17,862 nt of DNA from an uncultured bacterium (GCA_916049765.1 CAJZIX010000015.1:1-17862); one strand, 5' to 3'; shown: positions 8,240-17,724, numbered from the stretch's first letter. Notes: a model not told the origin generated them from the letters alone. Numbers and translations are program-made.

Positions 8240-9377
8240 ATTCTTCTTGATACCATCTAGAAAGCGTTTGATATTGCTCATCTCGACTAAAATACTTTTT
8301 TGGAAGCTGAGAAATCTCTCCCTTATAAAGTTCTAATCCCGCCTGTACAAGAGCTTTTTGATCATGAGGAGGAATAAACTTTACTGCCCCTCAAACAACC
8401 TCTGGAAGCGAAGCTACACGAGTAGTAATAAGCGAAGTTCCTATCGCTAAGGTTTCCGTATGAACAGAACCAAATCCTTCTGAAAGCGACGGAGCAACTA
8501 CTACTTGAACATTTGCAACTAAAGCTCTCAGCTCCTCTTTAGGCAATCCATTTCGGATTTTTACCCTTCCACGAGCTGATTTTGGCAAATGAGAGAGTAA
8601 AGTCTGAATTTTCTTTTTGATAAAAACTTCTCTTTGAGCTGGAATAAAATTAAAAATAAGCTGAATTTTTTCATCAATATTCAAAAGACCAGGAATTGCC
8701 TCTACTAAATCATCAATCCCTTTTGAAATCCCCGTGTGCCCAAAATAGAGGACATTCCATTTATTTTCTAGCCCAAATTTTTTGGTAACCTTCTGCGTTT
8801 CTACTCGTGAAACCCTATCTCTATTCCAAAAATCATAATCTACACCATTATAGGCGAGAAAAAGCTTCTCATCAGAAATTCCATAGACTAACCTCAAAGA
8901 ATTTAAGGTATAAAGCGATACACAATGATATTTACTAAAAGGTAACTGAAAAATAAACCATTCAAAAAAACGATACAACCAAGCTACTTTCCAAGATTTA
9001 TAACGATTTCGAAGCTTTCAAAAAATTTCATGTACCGTAATCAAAACCGGTTTGTGAAAAAAAAGTCCAAGCAAACTTGCAGGAATCGCTCATCAATAAG
9101 TACTTGTATGAATCTTTACTATTTCAGGGAAAGTTTTTAAAACCTGAATTCCTTTTCGAAATCCTGCCCAAATAAAAGCTTTCCTTCCTTGCCCTGTTCT
9201 GATAATTCTAAGGTTTCAAATTTTTTCCTCTTGAGGTAGTTTTGCATCATAATGAGAGGTCAACACGATAACCGCATAGCCTTCCTGCAAAGAACGATTA
9301 ATAATCTGCTCAAATACTGTTTCTACCCCTCATTTGTGCGGAAGATAATAATCCAAGACATATAGGAGCGTTCTCAT
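8238..9377 (-). CDS. Family 4 glycosyltransferase (GT-B fold)
   Basis: Predicted cytoplasmic or membrane-associated transferase moving a sugar from a nucleotide sugar to a surface glycan or lipid acceptor; donor and acceptor unknown. 379 aa, typical for GT4. The N-terminus RTLLYVLDYYLPHKGGVET matches the family start (Y.P..GG.E), with one Gly from TGA. Next come TVHEIFGKLR and a C-terminal Rossmann domain with YNGVDYDFW, NVLYFGHTGISKGIDDLVEA and NGLPKEELRALVANVQVVVAP. The EX7E motif is EGFGSVHTE (about residue 303), followed by LITTRVASLPEVVGG. Six TGAs are read as Gly, including an adjacent TGA-TGA pair in a TYGGAIPASL stretch. ATG 9377 and TAA 8238-8240. The frame is intact, unlike the decayed region just upstream (9429-9677). 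Confidence 0.9.
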
Positions 9378-9428
9378 CGTTATTTGCTCAAAGAGAAAGT
9401 AAAAAACTGACTTCAGTGTAAAGGTTTT

Positions 9429-9677
9429 CTAACCTCTTTCAAGCGATTCTTTCGCCCTTCAAGAGTAACAAGAATAATCTCTAATTCTCAAGCTGGATAG
9501 AAGCTTTTCGGCAGGAATACGGAGATGGTAAGAGGCAAGGTCGTTTCGTTAAAAATCACTAGAAATGGCAACTTTATGCTGACTATCGCGAACCGAAAAA
9601 ATCAAAAAAATACAAGCCCCTTGTATTTCCGCTGAGAAAAAATAGACTAAATCATCTTTTTCATCTGAATAATAAAC
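9429..9677 (-). pseudogene. Possible decayed reading frame upstream of the glycosyltransferase
   Basis: The 301-bp gap between the GT4 start (9377) and the PBP start (9679) holds no intact gene. One minus-strand frame is open from above 9677 to TAA 9549-9551 and again to TAG 9429-9431. It reads like protein on both sides of the TAA: DDLVYFFSAEIQGACIFLIF, VRDSQHKVAISSDF, stop, RNDLASYHLRIPAEKLLSS. A second frame then gives EIILVTLEGRKNRLKEVRKP. There is no ATG start, and the product is not recognised. A remnant with one nonsense change and one frameshift fits best, but a chance open frame cannot be excluded. No promoter or RNA gene is evident in the gap. Confidence 0.4.
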
Positions 9678-9678
9678 T

Positions 9679-11352
9679 ATGAAAAAAAAACAACGAAAAA
9701 AAATCTGACTTTTCCTTTTGTGAAGCTTGGGAATCTTTCTCCTAACTAACCTTTTCTATTCCTACCCTTTACCAAGCCTTAAATTCAATTCCCTCCACGA
9801 CAAAAATGGGAACCTCATCAGCGGAATCAAAACCCAAAGCTATGAAAATTCAAGCGAAATCCCAGAAAACTTAAAACAAGCCGTAATCAAGATTGAGGAT
9901 CGTAGATACTACCGACATCTTGGAATTGATCCGCTTGCAATCCTGAGAGCGATGCATTTCAACCTTACAACTGCTGGGAAAAGGCAATGAGCCTCTACAC
10001 TTCCTCAACAGCTCGTAAAAATCACTCAGCAAGCCTATAAAAGGACTCGGAAACAAAAAATCAAAGAGATGCTGATCGCTTTTAATCTTTCTCTGCATCA
10101 TTCCAAGGCGAAGCTTCTGACCGCCTATCTCAATCAGGTAGAGTTTCTCAATGGAATTCGTGGCTACAAATCTGCTTGTGAAGTCTATTTTTCCAAGCCT
10201 TGTTCAGCACTATTTCCATCAGAAATGAGTTTCTTGATTGCGACGGCTCAAACTGGGAAAAATCCGCTTAATCTCAAAACCTTTCCTCTTATCAAACAAA
10301 GAGCTAAAGTCTTATGCCCACTGGCTTTTTCTCCTGAAGACTGTAAATCATGGGATGAACTCCCTCCTCTTAGTCCAAAAGAGCTAAAAAATCAGACTTC
10401 TCCCACTTTTTCTCATCTCTCAGAATATCTTCAGAAACAAAACATAGAAAATCTGAATTCAGAACTTGATCTTCAGCTCCAAAAACGCATTCAATCTATA
10501 ATCCAATCAAGTGAAGACTACAGGAAACAAGCTGGAATTGGTGATTGCTGTATTCTCTTGCTGAATGCTGAGGGGAAGCTTCGCAGTATGAATACCTGTA
10601 GGCCTTTTGAGGATGAAGAACAAGGACAGGTCAATGGCTGCCTCACCAAAAGACAAACCGGCTCTGCAATCAAACCATTTCTGTATCTTTTCGCAATGAA
10701 TAAGCTGAATTTTACAGGTTGAACAATGATTGTTGATGAACCCGTTTCTTATTATCTGGATGAGGAGCATAGTTATAGTCCCAAAAATTTTTCGCTTAGC
10801 TATTATGGTAAGGTTTCACTCGCTGATGCCCTCGGAAATAGCCTCAATATCCCAGCTGTCAAGCTCGTTCATGAAGTTGGAGTAGAGGCGTTTATTAGTT
10901 TTCTGGAAGATATTAGAAAAAAAATCTGAACTCCTGAAAATACGATCGTTCAGGAACGCAAGACTTTTAACGCTAAAAATCTCGGTTTATCTGTCGCACT
11001 TGGGACTTATGAACTCAGCCCTTTGGAATTTTCCGAGCTTTGGAGGATTTTCCTCAGAAATGATCTCCTCCCAAAAGAATATGAAAAAACTAAGGAAAGC
11101 ATCCTTTCCATTCTCAGCAAAAATCAGCACAGACTCTTAAGCTTTGGAACTGATAATTATTTAGATCAACCGTGATGGTCGGTGAAATCGGGGACTTCAA
11201 GACATTTCGTAGATGGACGAACCTGTGGAGTGAATCCTGAGAAACAAACAATAGTCTGTGTCCGAGCTGGAAACTATGATGCTAGTCCAATGAAAGAAAG
11301 CTGAAGTTTGACCGCTGGTTATCTGTGGAATGCCGTAATTGATTTATTATAG
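9679..11352 (+). CDS. Bifunctional class A penicillin-binding protein (GT51 + transpeptidase, PBP1C-like)
   Basis: Polymerises lipid II glycan strands and cross-links peptides outside the cytoplasmic membrane. 557 aa, shorter than typical class A PBPs (650-850). After a basic N-terminus one membrane helix runs from about residue 10 to 30. The GT51 domain has the catalytic Glu in IEDRRYYRHLGIDP (E73) and GASTLPQQ (G104 encoded by TGA 9988-9990). The transpeptidase has SAIK (S329-K332), SLN (S388-N390) and KSGT (503-506), so both active sites look complete. The second catalytic motif LPQQ and the short length recall PBP1C. There is no separate C-terminal BiPBP domain. TGAs include residue 10. 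ATG 9679, TAG 11350-11352. Leader lacks a clear Shine-Dalgarno. The coding sequence starts next to the decayed frame on the other strand. Confidence 0.94.
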
Positions 11353-11430
11353 GAACTCTTCAAAAACTGATATTGATTTAGATATTAGGATTTATATGCT
11401 TTTAGTCAGTTTTATTTTAATTGTACTGAT

Positions 11431-12208
11431 ATGATAAAAAAAATAATTTGAGGAGTATGAATTATTATCCTTGTTATTATCCGGATTTCTTTTGATAAAA
11501 ATATTAAAAGAACAACAAGCACAGCATGAAACATATCATAAGATAAAACCTGAACACGATATTCCATGTATCGAAATGACAAAAAATAAAATGAATGAGT
11601 TCATGTCTACAGAATGATCTACTTTTCAGGAAGTAACTTTTAAGCGGGAGGAAGAAACCTTATCATGATACAATGAATTTTGAGTTGTTTCCTATGAAAA
11701 GGACTGAATTAGCGAGAAAAGTGCTGTGCTTTGTAAAGTAAATAAAGATGAGGAAGCAGTATTTATTCAGATATCACCACGAGAGTTTGAAGATACTAGA
11801 TTGTTTCACAAAAATTGACGTAAAAATTTATGTGACGAATATGTATTAGATACTTTAAACATAAGAAAAGCTATTATTGATCGGGATGATGAATTAGAGT
11901 GATGGAATGACTTTAATAGGAAAGGGAAAATTTATTATTTTAGTTGAGACCAAAAAATTAGCAACAATGCAAATTGTTTTATAGATATGGTTTATGGATG
12001 AACGGTCATACATATTACTGATAATCTTAGAAAAACTGTAGCCGATAAACACTTTTCACAGAAAACCGCACTACAAGAACATTGCACTATCAATTGATGA
12101 AAAATAGAAACTAAGTGAGAGGAGCAGTATTGTATATTACCAGATAATTCTTCTTGTGAGATACAAGATTATTATAATTCAAAGTGTCATACTTGAACAG
12201 ATAACTAG
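11431..12208 (+). CDS. Membrane-anchored DUF333-type protein with N-terminal frameshift
   Basis: ATG 11431 starts MIKKIIGGVGIIILVII, a good membrane anchor, but that frame soon ends. Skipping one base of CC at 11481-11482 joins it to GFLLIKILKEQQAQHE and then about 240 open codons to TAG 12206-12208, with many TGAs read as Gly (including TGA-TGA). The C-terminus has CTINGGKIETKGEEQYCILP followed by SSCEIQDYYNSKC, the Cys-spaced DUF333 pattern (C..GG..E....YC.lP.g.sCe...y..g.C) found in small exported proteins often named putative hemolysin. The middle is unrecognised and probably extracytoplasmic. Without a frameshift, TTG 11471 could start the main frame and give a shorter anchor. The frameshift is either real decay, an assembly error, or a sign of the TTG start. 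The stop lies 39 bp from the convergent ftsK stop. Confidence 0.65.
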
Positions 12209-12247
12209 AGAAAAATCCCATACCAATTACATGATACTTAAGGAAGA

Positions 12248-14437
12248 TTAAATAAAAATATCTCTTGGTTTCGCTCCCTCTGCTGGACCAATAATCCCTC
12301 TTTCCTCCAAAATATCCATAATTCTCGCAGCCCTTGCAAATCACACATTGAGCTTTCTCTGGAGCAAAGTTGCGGAAGCTTTTCTCGTTTCAGCGATGAC
12401 TTGAATGGCTTGATTGACGAGGTCTTCATCATCTCCAGAATCCCCTCCAGCAAACGAACCTTTCGCGGTTTCCAGTCTGCTTTCTAATGCTGTAATAATT
12501 TCTTGATTATAAATATCATCTTCACTCAGTCCTTGCATATATTTATTTCTTAGCTGAGCAACTACCTTTTCAATCTCCTCTGTTGCAATAAACGGAGCCT
12601 GGATTCTGATTGGGAATTTCGTGCTTGGATCCATATAAAGCATATCTCCCTTTCCAACGAGGTCTTCTGCTCCTTTACGACCAAGAATCGTCCTACTATC
12701 CACCTCAGAAACCACTCCAAAGGCAATTCTCGTGGGTATATTCGCTTTGATCAAACCAGTAATCACATTCACAGATGGTCTTTGTGTTGCGAGGATAAGA
12801 TGAATTCCCACGGCTCTGGCTTTCGCAGCAAGACGGTTAATACAGTTCTCAACTTCTTTTCTATTGGCAGAGCTAGAAAGCATCATATCTGCCATTTCAT
12901 CAATAATAAAGACAATACGATACATTTTTTCTTGTCCTTCAGAACTCATCTTTTCGTTGTATTCATCCAGATTTCTTACTCTTTGGTCTTTAAGCGTCGT
13001 GTATCTCTTTTCCATCTCCTCAACCGTTCGCTGAAGGAGTTTGATCGCTTTCCCACTATCATAGACAATCGGAGCGAGCAAATAAGGCAAACCTGAATAC
13101 ATCTCTAGTTCTACCTGCTTCGGATCAACCATAAGAAACTTAAGCTCAGCAGGCGTATTTTGAAACATCAGTGAAACGATAAAGTCGTTGATTCCTACGG
13201 ACTTTCCGCTTCCTGTCGCACCAGCCACGAGTAAATGTGGCATCTTTTCAAGCGGTCTAATCTGAACACTTCCATCAATCCCCTTTCCGAGAGAAAGATT
13301 GGTTGCATTTTTTTTCATCTCAGTAGAAAATTCGCTGGTATTGATCACATCTCCGAGCCTCACCATATTTGGCTTTGGATTTGGGATTTGGATTCCTACG
13401 AGGTCGGTTCCTGGGATCGGAGCGATGATTCTAAGCGATTTAGACTTGAGGGAAAGCTTGATATCATTTGCTAGCCCTTCAATAGCAGAAATTCTGATCC
13501 CTTCATCAGGTTTAATCTTGATCTGCACGATAGAAGGTCCGATATCAAAGCCCTCAATAGCAATCGGTACCCCAAACTCTCCGAGTTTGGTTTGTAAAGC
13601 TTTTGCCTTTTCTACGAGGAAATTTTCATCAATCGTTTGTTCCTGTCCAAGTGTAGATTCTAAGAGCGAAGTCCCAAAAGTCGGTTTATCTCCAGAATAA
13701 TGAATCACAGGTTTCGGCTTTTTCTCTTCAATCTTTTGCTCTACCTTAGATTTAAGCATATCTTTGAAAAGAGAACCTGAACCAGAGCTAGACTTGGCGA
13801 TTTTGCCAGTTGCTTGAGAAACCTTTTCCATAATCGCTTCAGTAGAGATTTCAGGCCTAGTAATCGTAATTGTTGGTCTTTCCTGTTCTTTGGAGTCAGT
13901 TTTTTTTTCTTTTTTAATGGGAGTATCTGGAGTTTCAATGTTGATCTTTGGAAGCTTTGGCAGACGGACATTAAAAACATAGAGCAGATAACCAATCAAA
14001 ATCAGAAGAAAAACAACGATAACCGCTTTAATTGCCGTAGTATTTTGTCCTCAAAGTCCTCTCTCTAGAAGCCAAATTAAGGGCCAAGAAAAGAAACCTC
14101 CATTCTCTGTCCAGGGGATTTGATTCATCGGCATCGGAGCATTCCACAAGCGGACATTCAGCAAGGCTGAAACCATCATCAAAAGCGAGAAAAAATACTT
14201 CATCAAAAACTTGGCTAAATGCCCTTTCGCCAAGATCAATACTCCTATAAAAATACAGAGTCCAAAAAAGAAAAGAAGACCGATATTTCCAAAAGCAATA
14301 CTACTATAATTCGTAAAAAAAGTTAGAATTGGAGAATCAGGAGCCATTGTCCTCGAAAAGAAATACAATATTCCAAGAATAATCATTCCAAACCCAATAT
14401 GATTTTTATTGATACTATAGGTTCTTGACCTTATCAT
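12248..14437 (-). CDS. ftsK: DNA translocase FtsK/SpoIIIE
   Basis: Septum-anchored ATP-driven DNA pump that clears chromosome DNA during division. 729 aa, in the FtsK/SpoIIIE range. About four membrane helices lie in the first 170 residues, followed by a charged linker (about 180-270). The motor has Walker A GATGSGKS (about 402-410), Walker B FIIDEMADMM (about 512) and ILATQRPSVNVITG-type sensor text. The C-terminal gamma winged helix contains LLQRKLNVGFARAARIMDIL and GIIGPAEGAKPRDIFI, the DNA-orienting module. Its conserved Gly is TGA 12341-12343; a second TGA lies at 14051-14053. ATG 14437 is preceded by AAGGAG with 7-nt spacing, one of the few good Shine-Dalgarno sites in the window, which favours it over TTG 14455. 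Stop TAA. It follows the GlyRS gene by 38 bp, so the two probably share a transcript. Confidence 0.95.
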
Positions 14438-14475
14438 CTTCTTTCTCCTTGCCAAAACTGTTAAAAGATTAAAAA

Positions 14476-15912
14476 CTAAAAACTCTGACTCAATTCTTCA
14501 ATCCTTACTCTTCTCTGTTGCATAGAATCCCTCTCTCTGACCGTTACCGTTCCAAAGTTTGGAGAGGTTTCATTTATTGTCTCCGAATCAACAGTAACAC
14601 AGTAAGGAGTTCAAATTTCATCTTGTCTTCTATATCTTTTTCCGATCGCTCCTCCATCATCATATTCACATTTGAAAGCCTTACTAAGATCACGGAAGAT
14701 TTTTTCTGCGGTTTCAACCTGCTTTTGGTCTTTCTTTACGAGCGGAAGGATCGCAAATTTCACAGGAGCAAGCTGCTTAGGGAAACGAACCACCACACGG
14801 CTAGAACCATCTTCCAAAGTTTCCTCATCATAGAACTCAAGGATCGTAACCATTACCTGACGACCAAGCCCAAAGGAAGCTTCAACACATCGTGGGATAT
14901 ATCTCTCTCCAGTATACGGATCTGAGTATTGCATATCCTTTCTACTATACTCTTGATGCTGAGAAAGATCAAAATTCGTTCTATTGTGGATTCCCTGAAT
15001 CTCTCCAAACCCTCGTGGATACAAGTATTCTATATCTACTGCTGCTGCCGCATAGTGAGCCAGCTTTTCATGATCTTTGAATCTCAAATGCTCTGGACTA
15101 ATCCCAATCACTTCAGTCCAATAGTGCATACAGTCTGCTTTCCATTGGTTATAAATCTCCATCGCCTTCTCTGCATCAGCAGGCACGAAATATTCAATCT
15201 CCATCTGCTCAAATTCTCTCGTTCTATAGAGGAACTGCCCTGGAGTAATCTCATTTCTAAACGCCTTTCAAACCTGAGCTAATCCAAAGGGAATCCTCAT
15301 TCTCGTAGTATCCAAAACCGCCTTGAAATCCGTAAACAAAGACTGACAGGTTTCAGGTCTCATATAGACTTTGGAACTCTCGTTCGCTACCGGTCCAAGA
15401 TGTGAACTCAGCATGAGATTGAAGTTTCTACATTCCGTCCAATCGGCTGGGTTTCAGGTTTCAGGGTTATTTGGGAGATGCTTTACGATGAAGTCTCTCA
15501 TCCCTTCGTTTCCTCGCGATTCTGGAGAAAGGTTTGGGACCTCTAGTTTTTGAGCCAATTCCTCATCTGAAAGTCAGTTTCTTTTCTTTTCAAAATAATC
15601 CTCAATCAATTTATCCGCTCTAAATCTCTGCCCGGTCTTCTTGTCATCAATCAACGCATCAGCGAAAGAAGCCAAATGCCCACTTGCCTGCCAAGTCGTT
15701 GGATGTGCGATGATGGCTGTATCCATAAAAACCATATCTTCTCTCTCCTGCGTGAAATGCTTTACCCAGAGATCAGCAATATTTTTTTTGAGCAAGGCTC
15801 CATAAGGACCGAAATCCCAAGCATTTGCCAGCCCTCCATAAATTTCTGAATTAGGATAGACGAAACCTTTTCTTTTCGCCCAAGCTACGACCGTTTCTAG
15901 TGATGTTTTCAT
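14476..15912 (-). CDS. glyQS: Glycyl-tRNA synthetase, single-chain class II
   Basis: Charges tRNA-Gly; here it would also be expected to charge the tRNA-Gly(UCA) that reads UGA. 478 aa, matching the dimeric single-chain type rather than the alpha/beta type. Key text: TVVAWAKRKGFVYPNSEIYG, GLANAWDFGPYGALLK, motif 2 QVGKAFRNEITPGQFLYRTR (about residue 217), EFEQMEIEYF and the motif 3 region VEASFGLGRQVM (about 347). The anticodon-binding domain ends IGKRYRRQDEIGTPYC and TVRERDSMQQRRV. Four TGAs are read as Gly (15574-15576, 15454-15456, 15268-15270, 14611-14613), two of them in conserved spots (VGKAF and DEIGTPYC). ATG 15912 fits the family start; stop TAG. It lies 54 bp after the 70-aa gene and 38 bp before ftsK, in one direction. 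Confidence 0.96.
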
Positions 15913-15966
15913 ACCATATACGAACAAAAAAATAAACAATTTTTTCAAAAAACAAAAAAACTGGAC

Positions 15967-16179
15967 CTATCTTTCAGTCTTTTTTTGAGTTTTTTTGATA
16001 TCTCTCTTCATTTCATTGATTCCCGCAAGAAAAAAATTCTTGAGTCCACGAATCTTTGGCTTTGCTGATTCCTTCACTGAATCCAAAACCGACTTTTCTA
16101 TCTCATCATCTTCTATCTTTGCGACATTTCCAAGTACCATTTTGACCATTCTCTTGTGCAAGCCTTCATCAATCGCCAT
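15967..16179 (-). CDS. Hypothetical 70-aa basic helical protein
   Basis: Complete small frame from ATG 16179 to TAG 15967-15969 with no TGA codons. It begins MAIDEGLHKRMVKMVLGN, has an acidic centre (KIEDDEIEKSVLDSVKES) and ends in a very basic tail (MKRDIKKTQKKTER). It looks fully helical, with no signal peptide or membrane segment. A basic tail could bind nucleic acid, but no family is recognised. A TTG six bases upstream is a less likely start. It is the first gene of the likely operon with glyQS and ftsK, and the repeat copy at 16233-16295 lies upstream of it. No convincing promoter or Shine-Dalgarno was found. Confidence 0.6.
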   Translation of the reverse strand: MAIDEGLHKRMVKMVLGNVAKIEDDEIEKSVLDSVKESAKPKIRGLKNFFLAGINEMKRDIKKTQKKTER

Positions 16180-16232
16180 CAGCAAGTTTTACTACAAAAT
16201 AAATCAGACTTAAAGGTAAAGATTCTGACCAA

Positions 16233-16295
16233 AAAAGCAAGCATTTATTGGAGATAATGAAAGGAAACTTATCCAAAGATTTGAGAGAAGAAAAA
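16233..16295. repeat. Copy 1 of a ~64-bp dispersed repeat
   Basis: Shares about 90% of its bases with 17006-17070. Both begin AAAAGCAAGCATTTATTGG and end GAGAGAAGAAAAA, with a few substitutions and a 2-bp length difference between. Both copies keep a GATAA...TTATC stem with an 11-nt loop. This copy lies just beyond the 3' end of the DKNYP-type gene at 16314-16856, and the other copy just beyond the 3' end of its paralog, so they are probably the 3' flanks of a duplicated unit. Confidence 0.85.
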
Positions 16296-16313
16296 AACTT
16301 CGCTAAAGCGGAG
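16291..16313 (-). terminator. Rho-independent terminator of the DKNYP-type gene
   Basis: Directly after the TAG at 16314-16316, the minus strand folds CTCCGC-TTTA-GCGAAG (one G-T pair; 16298-16313) and runs into seven T (16291-16297). A short GC-rich stem, a 4-nt loop and a U-tract make a standard terminator. Confidence 0.75.
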
Positions 16314-16856
16314 CTATTTTTTTATATAAACTTTATTTCTTACTAAATCATATTCGGAAGTATTTGGAAAGATTTTTGTAGTATCTCTTATAAAACCATT
16401 CATTTCTTCTGGTCAAGAGCTTCACTCATCATAATAAACAGCATCTTTATCTTCAAAACACCCCCAAACACAAGTATCTTCTTCCCATTTATCAACGAAG
16501 GGACCTAATTTCGGTTCATTAGATATTACTTTATATTTTCCGGTTACTATTTGAAAAGTGGTATAATCAAAACCTGAAAATAAAGCTTGATCGTTACGGT
16601 AAACAAAGTTTTTATCTTTAAAATAACAAGGTGTTCCATAGAGAATATCATTATTTCTCGCTTTATAGAGGAAAGTGAATGTTTTAGAATCAATGTTTCT
16701 AATACCTTTCCACCTACCTTTATTGAAAAAATATGCGGAAGTATTCCAAATAACATAGGGACAAGAAATTGTAGTATTGTTAAAAATGCGATAAATGTAT
16801 CATACGAGTATAAGAGTAAAAAAAGAAAGAAGTCAAAAAAACAATTTCTTTTTCAC
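16314..16856 (-). CDS. Exported DKNYP-family protein, copy 1
   Basis: 180 aa, starting at GTG 16856 just after an in-frame TAA; the start MKKKLFFGLLSFFTLILVG is a signal peptide or membrane anchor. Four TGAs are read as Gly; stop TAG. Two DKN-type units are visible: CYFKDKNFVYRNDQALFSGFDYTTFQ in the middle (read in parts) and WGCFEDKDAVYYDEG near the end. These fit the DKNYP family pattern of repeated y.KDKn.VYY plus aDp.tFe text, proteins of unknown role at the cell surface. Cys residues near both units may pair outside the cell. It is paralogous to the gene at 17135-17689: both carry LFSGFD......QI.TG and GCF.DK. It is probably transcribed alone or with its paralog and ends at the terminator at 16291-16313. 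Confidence 0.75.
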
Positions 16857-17005
16857 TATTTAATTATGAATCAATCTAAAATCAGATAAAATTATGATAT
16901 TCTTACAATCTAAAAAATCAAATAAAAAAACTTCTCAATTTTCTCTTGCAATCCTCACTGAGCTACAATTAAGCTAGTAGAAAATAAAGGCGAAAATTTC
17001 TACCC

Positions 17006-17070
17006 AAAAGCAAGCATTTATTGGAGATAATGGAAGGAAACTTATCAAAGGATCCTGGAGAGAAGAAAAA
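17006..17070. repeat. Copy 2 of the ~64-bp dispersed repeat
   Basis: Partner of 16233-16295. It lies 65 bp past the stop of the second DKNYP-type gene, in the 278-bp gap between the two paralogs. The rest of that gap (16857-17005 and 17071-17134) is A/T-rich with no gene; I see no convincing promoter for copy 1 there. Confidence 0.85.
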
Positions 17071-17134
17071 TCCCTCATTATAAGAAAATGATCTTATTTG
17101 GAAAGAACTTTATAGTAATTGAAAAATATTTCTC

Positions 17135-17689
17135 TTATTGCTTCTCTTCACATTTATCAAAAACAACTAATCAAGTGAATTGCCTCCCTGTTGCCTGTAA
17201 ATAAGTTCATACTTCATCTCCAGGATAAAATATAGTATTTTTATCTTGAAAGCAGCCTCCAAAAGCACATGTTCTTACAAACTCTTTACCATCTCTATAG
17301 TGCCCACATCCTGTTAAAATTTGCAAAGAATTACTATCAAATCATGAAAAAAGAGGAACCAAAACATCACTTATAAGTCCATATACATAGTTGTTATCTT
17401 TATAAAAACAGATAAAATCTCCTTGATGATGAGCTTCTTTATTAAAAAAAAGGATTTCTAATTCAGAAACCACTAATGAAGGAGCATATTGCAAAGTATA
17501 GAGTGTGATTTCATTCCGTGCTTTCTTATTTAAACCGTCTTGGAATGGTAAAGTCGAGAATATCTTTCCATTTTTTTCAACTAAGATACAGGAGGGGGCT
17601 TTATCTGATCCTTGTGAAATTAAGTTATCAATACCATAAACTCATAATATAAAAAGGAGAATTCCTAACAGTCGATATAATTTTTTCAT
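17135..17689 (-). CDS. Exported DKNYP-family protein, copy 2
   Basis: 184 aa from ATG 17689 to TAA 17135-17137, with four TGAs read as Gly. The N-terminus MKKLYRLLGILLFILGVYG is a signal peptide or anchor, with no lipobox Cys at the usual place. The middle holds ICFYKDNNYVYG and LFSGFDSNSLQILTG, and the end holds CAFGGCFQDKNTIFYPGDEV, matching copy 1 unit for unit. The N-terminal third differs much more between the copies than the DKN-containing part. Six Cys are spread over the mature protein. Function is unknown; a secreted or surface-anchored role is inferred from the signal sequence and family. It diverges from the partial gene at 17725. Confidence 0.75.
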
Positions 17690-17724
17690 TGTATTTTTCA
17701 CAACTGAAATTAAAAAAACTAACA

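Noticed and set aside
9421..9620. + strand reading of the GT4-PBP gap
   Set aside because: One frame is partly open but is stopped by TAG and TAA and is less protein-like than the minus-strand remnant.
12782..13700. Several long + strand frames opposite ftsK
   Set aside because: Shadow frames; the opposite strand encodes the complete FtsK motor and winged helix.
16940..16985. tRNA-like D-arm text on the minus strand (GTAGCTCAGTGAGG)
   Set aside because: No matching acceptor stem, anticodon arm or T-arm (no GGTTCRA-type sequence) could be placed around it.
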